From Tabrizicola sp. (GTDB lineage Bacteria; Pseudomonadota; Alphaproteobacteria; Rhodobacterales; Rhodobacteraceae), in NCBI RefSeq assembly GCF_016792905.1, contig NZ_JAEULP010000051.1, forward strand, positions 1 to 33,035: DNA of 33,035 bases. Direction: 5' to 3'. Below, in pieces: positions 32,953-33,035 of the stretch. Position 1 is the stretch's first letter. Each line of letters begins with the position of its first letter. The translations under genes were made by a program, and so were the position numbers. Under the pieces are notes generated by a model, which did no database searches, was not told where the DNA came from, and worked only from the letters and a program-made list of their open reading frames with translations.

Positions 32953-33035
32953 ACCGGCGCCCTCCCCTTCGCCTTGCGGAAGTTCTCCATGTAGATGTAG
33001 GGCACGACGACCGCGATGACGGTGATCAGCATGAC
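32949..33035 (-). CDS. Sugar ABC transporter permease (MalF type), C-terminal fragment
   Basis: The last 28 codons of a gene that continues beyond the right edge. The translated end (MLITVIAVVVPYIYMENFRK, then AKGRAPV) is a final membrane helix and basic tail typical of MalF-type sugar permeases. The 4-bp overlap with the MalG-type gene supports this. The substrate-binding protein gene is expected further right. Confidence 0.8.
   Translation of the reverse strand, partial: VMLITVIAVVVPYIYMENFRKAKGRAPV

Overview
The window looks like chromosomal DNA from a high-GC alphaproteobacterium, most probably a member of the Rhodobacteraceae. The grounds are gene content, strong G/C bias at third codon positions, and protein styles typical of that group: an AcoR-like regulator next to an aldehyde dehydrogenase, a UgpC-type sugar importer, and a short ModE. 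No rRNA, tRNA, CRISPR array, insertion sequence, integrase or phage gene was seen. The first ~100 bases are G and C homopolymers that look like a sequencing or contig-end artefact.

Layout, left to right. (1) 511-3699, plus strand: a membrane acyltransferase-like protein and pheT (phenylalanyl-tRNA synthetase beta chain). (2) 3744-11424: a tripartite RND efflux operon on the minus strand (outer-membrane lipoprotein, adaptor, pump) divergent from a two-component response regulator and sensor kinase on the plus strand, which probably control it. (3) 11627-13691: a 3-methyladenine DNA glycosylase facing an aldehyde dehydrogenase. (4) 13869-16864, minus strand: a molybdate uptake cluster modE-modA-modB-modC. 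(5) 17238-19842, plus strand: an AAA-less AcoR-like regulator and an acetaldehyde-type aldehyde dehydrogenase that ends in a clear terminator. (6) 19898-23292, minus strand: moeA (molybdenum cofactor), a gluconate-2-dehydrogenase-subunit-3-like protein and a GMC flavoprotein dehydrogenase. (7) 23490-33035: a sugar or polyol catabolic locus with an FAH-family enzyme, a UxaA/altronate-dehydratase-family enzyme, a GntR/FCD regulator, two SDR dehydrogenases, a PfkB kinase, a zinc polyol dehydrogenase and an ABC sugar importer that runs off the right edge.

The main regulatory observation is a set of five 24-bp ModE-box-like sites (16449, 16497, 16891, 17037, 21187). They tie modABC, modE and the distant moeA into one probable molybdate regulon. 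The boxes before modE and moeA sit at exactly the same distance from their start codons. The modE product has only the DNA-binding half of ModE, so how molybdate is sensed is open.

The sugar locus is the most interesting metabolic unit. The enzyme set (L-fucose/D-arabinose-type SDR, altronate-dehydratase-family enzyme, long FAH-family 2-keto-3-deoxy-acid dehydratase) fits a non-phosphorylative pentose or deoxyhexose route. The same locus also carries a kinase and a polyol dehydrogenase, which suggest a second, phosphorylative branch. A perfect 26-bp dyad sits between the divergent FAH and UxaA genes. The regulator beside them carries two tandem winged-helix domains before its FCD domain. A separate ~45-bp sequence with a 15-bp palindrome occurs twice, 23 kb apart, near the acyltransferase gene and near the GMC dehydrogenase gene.
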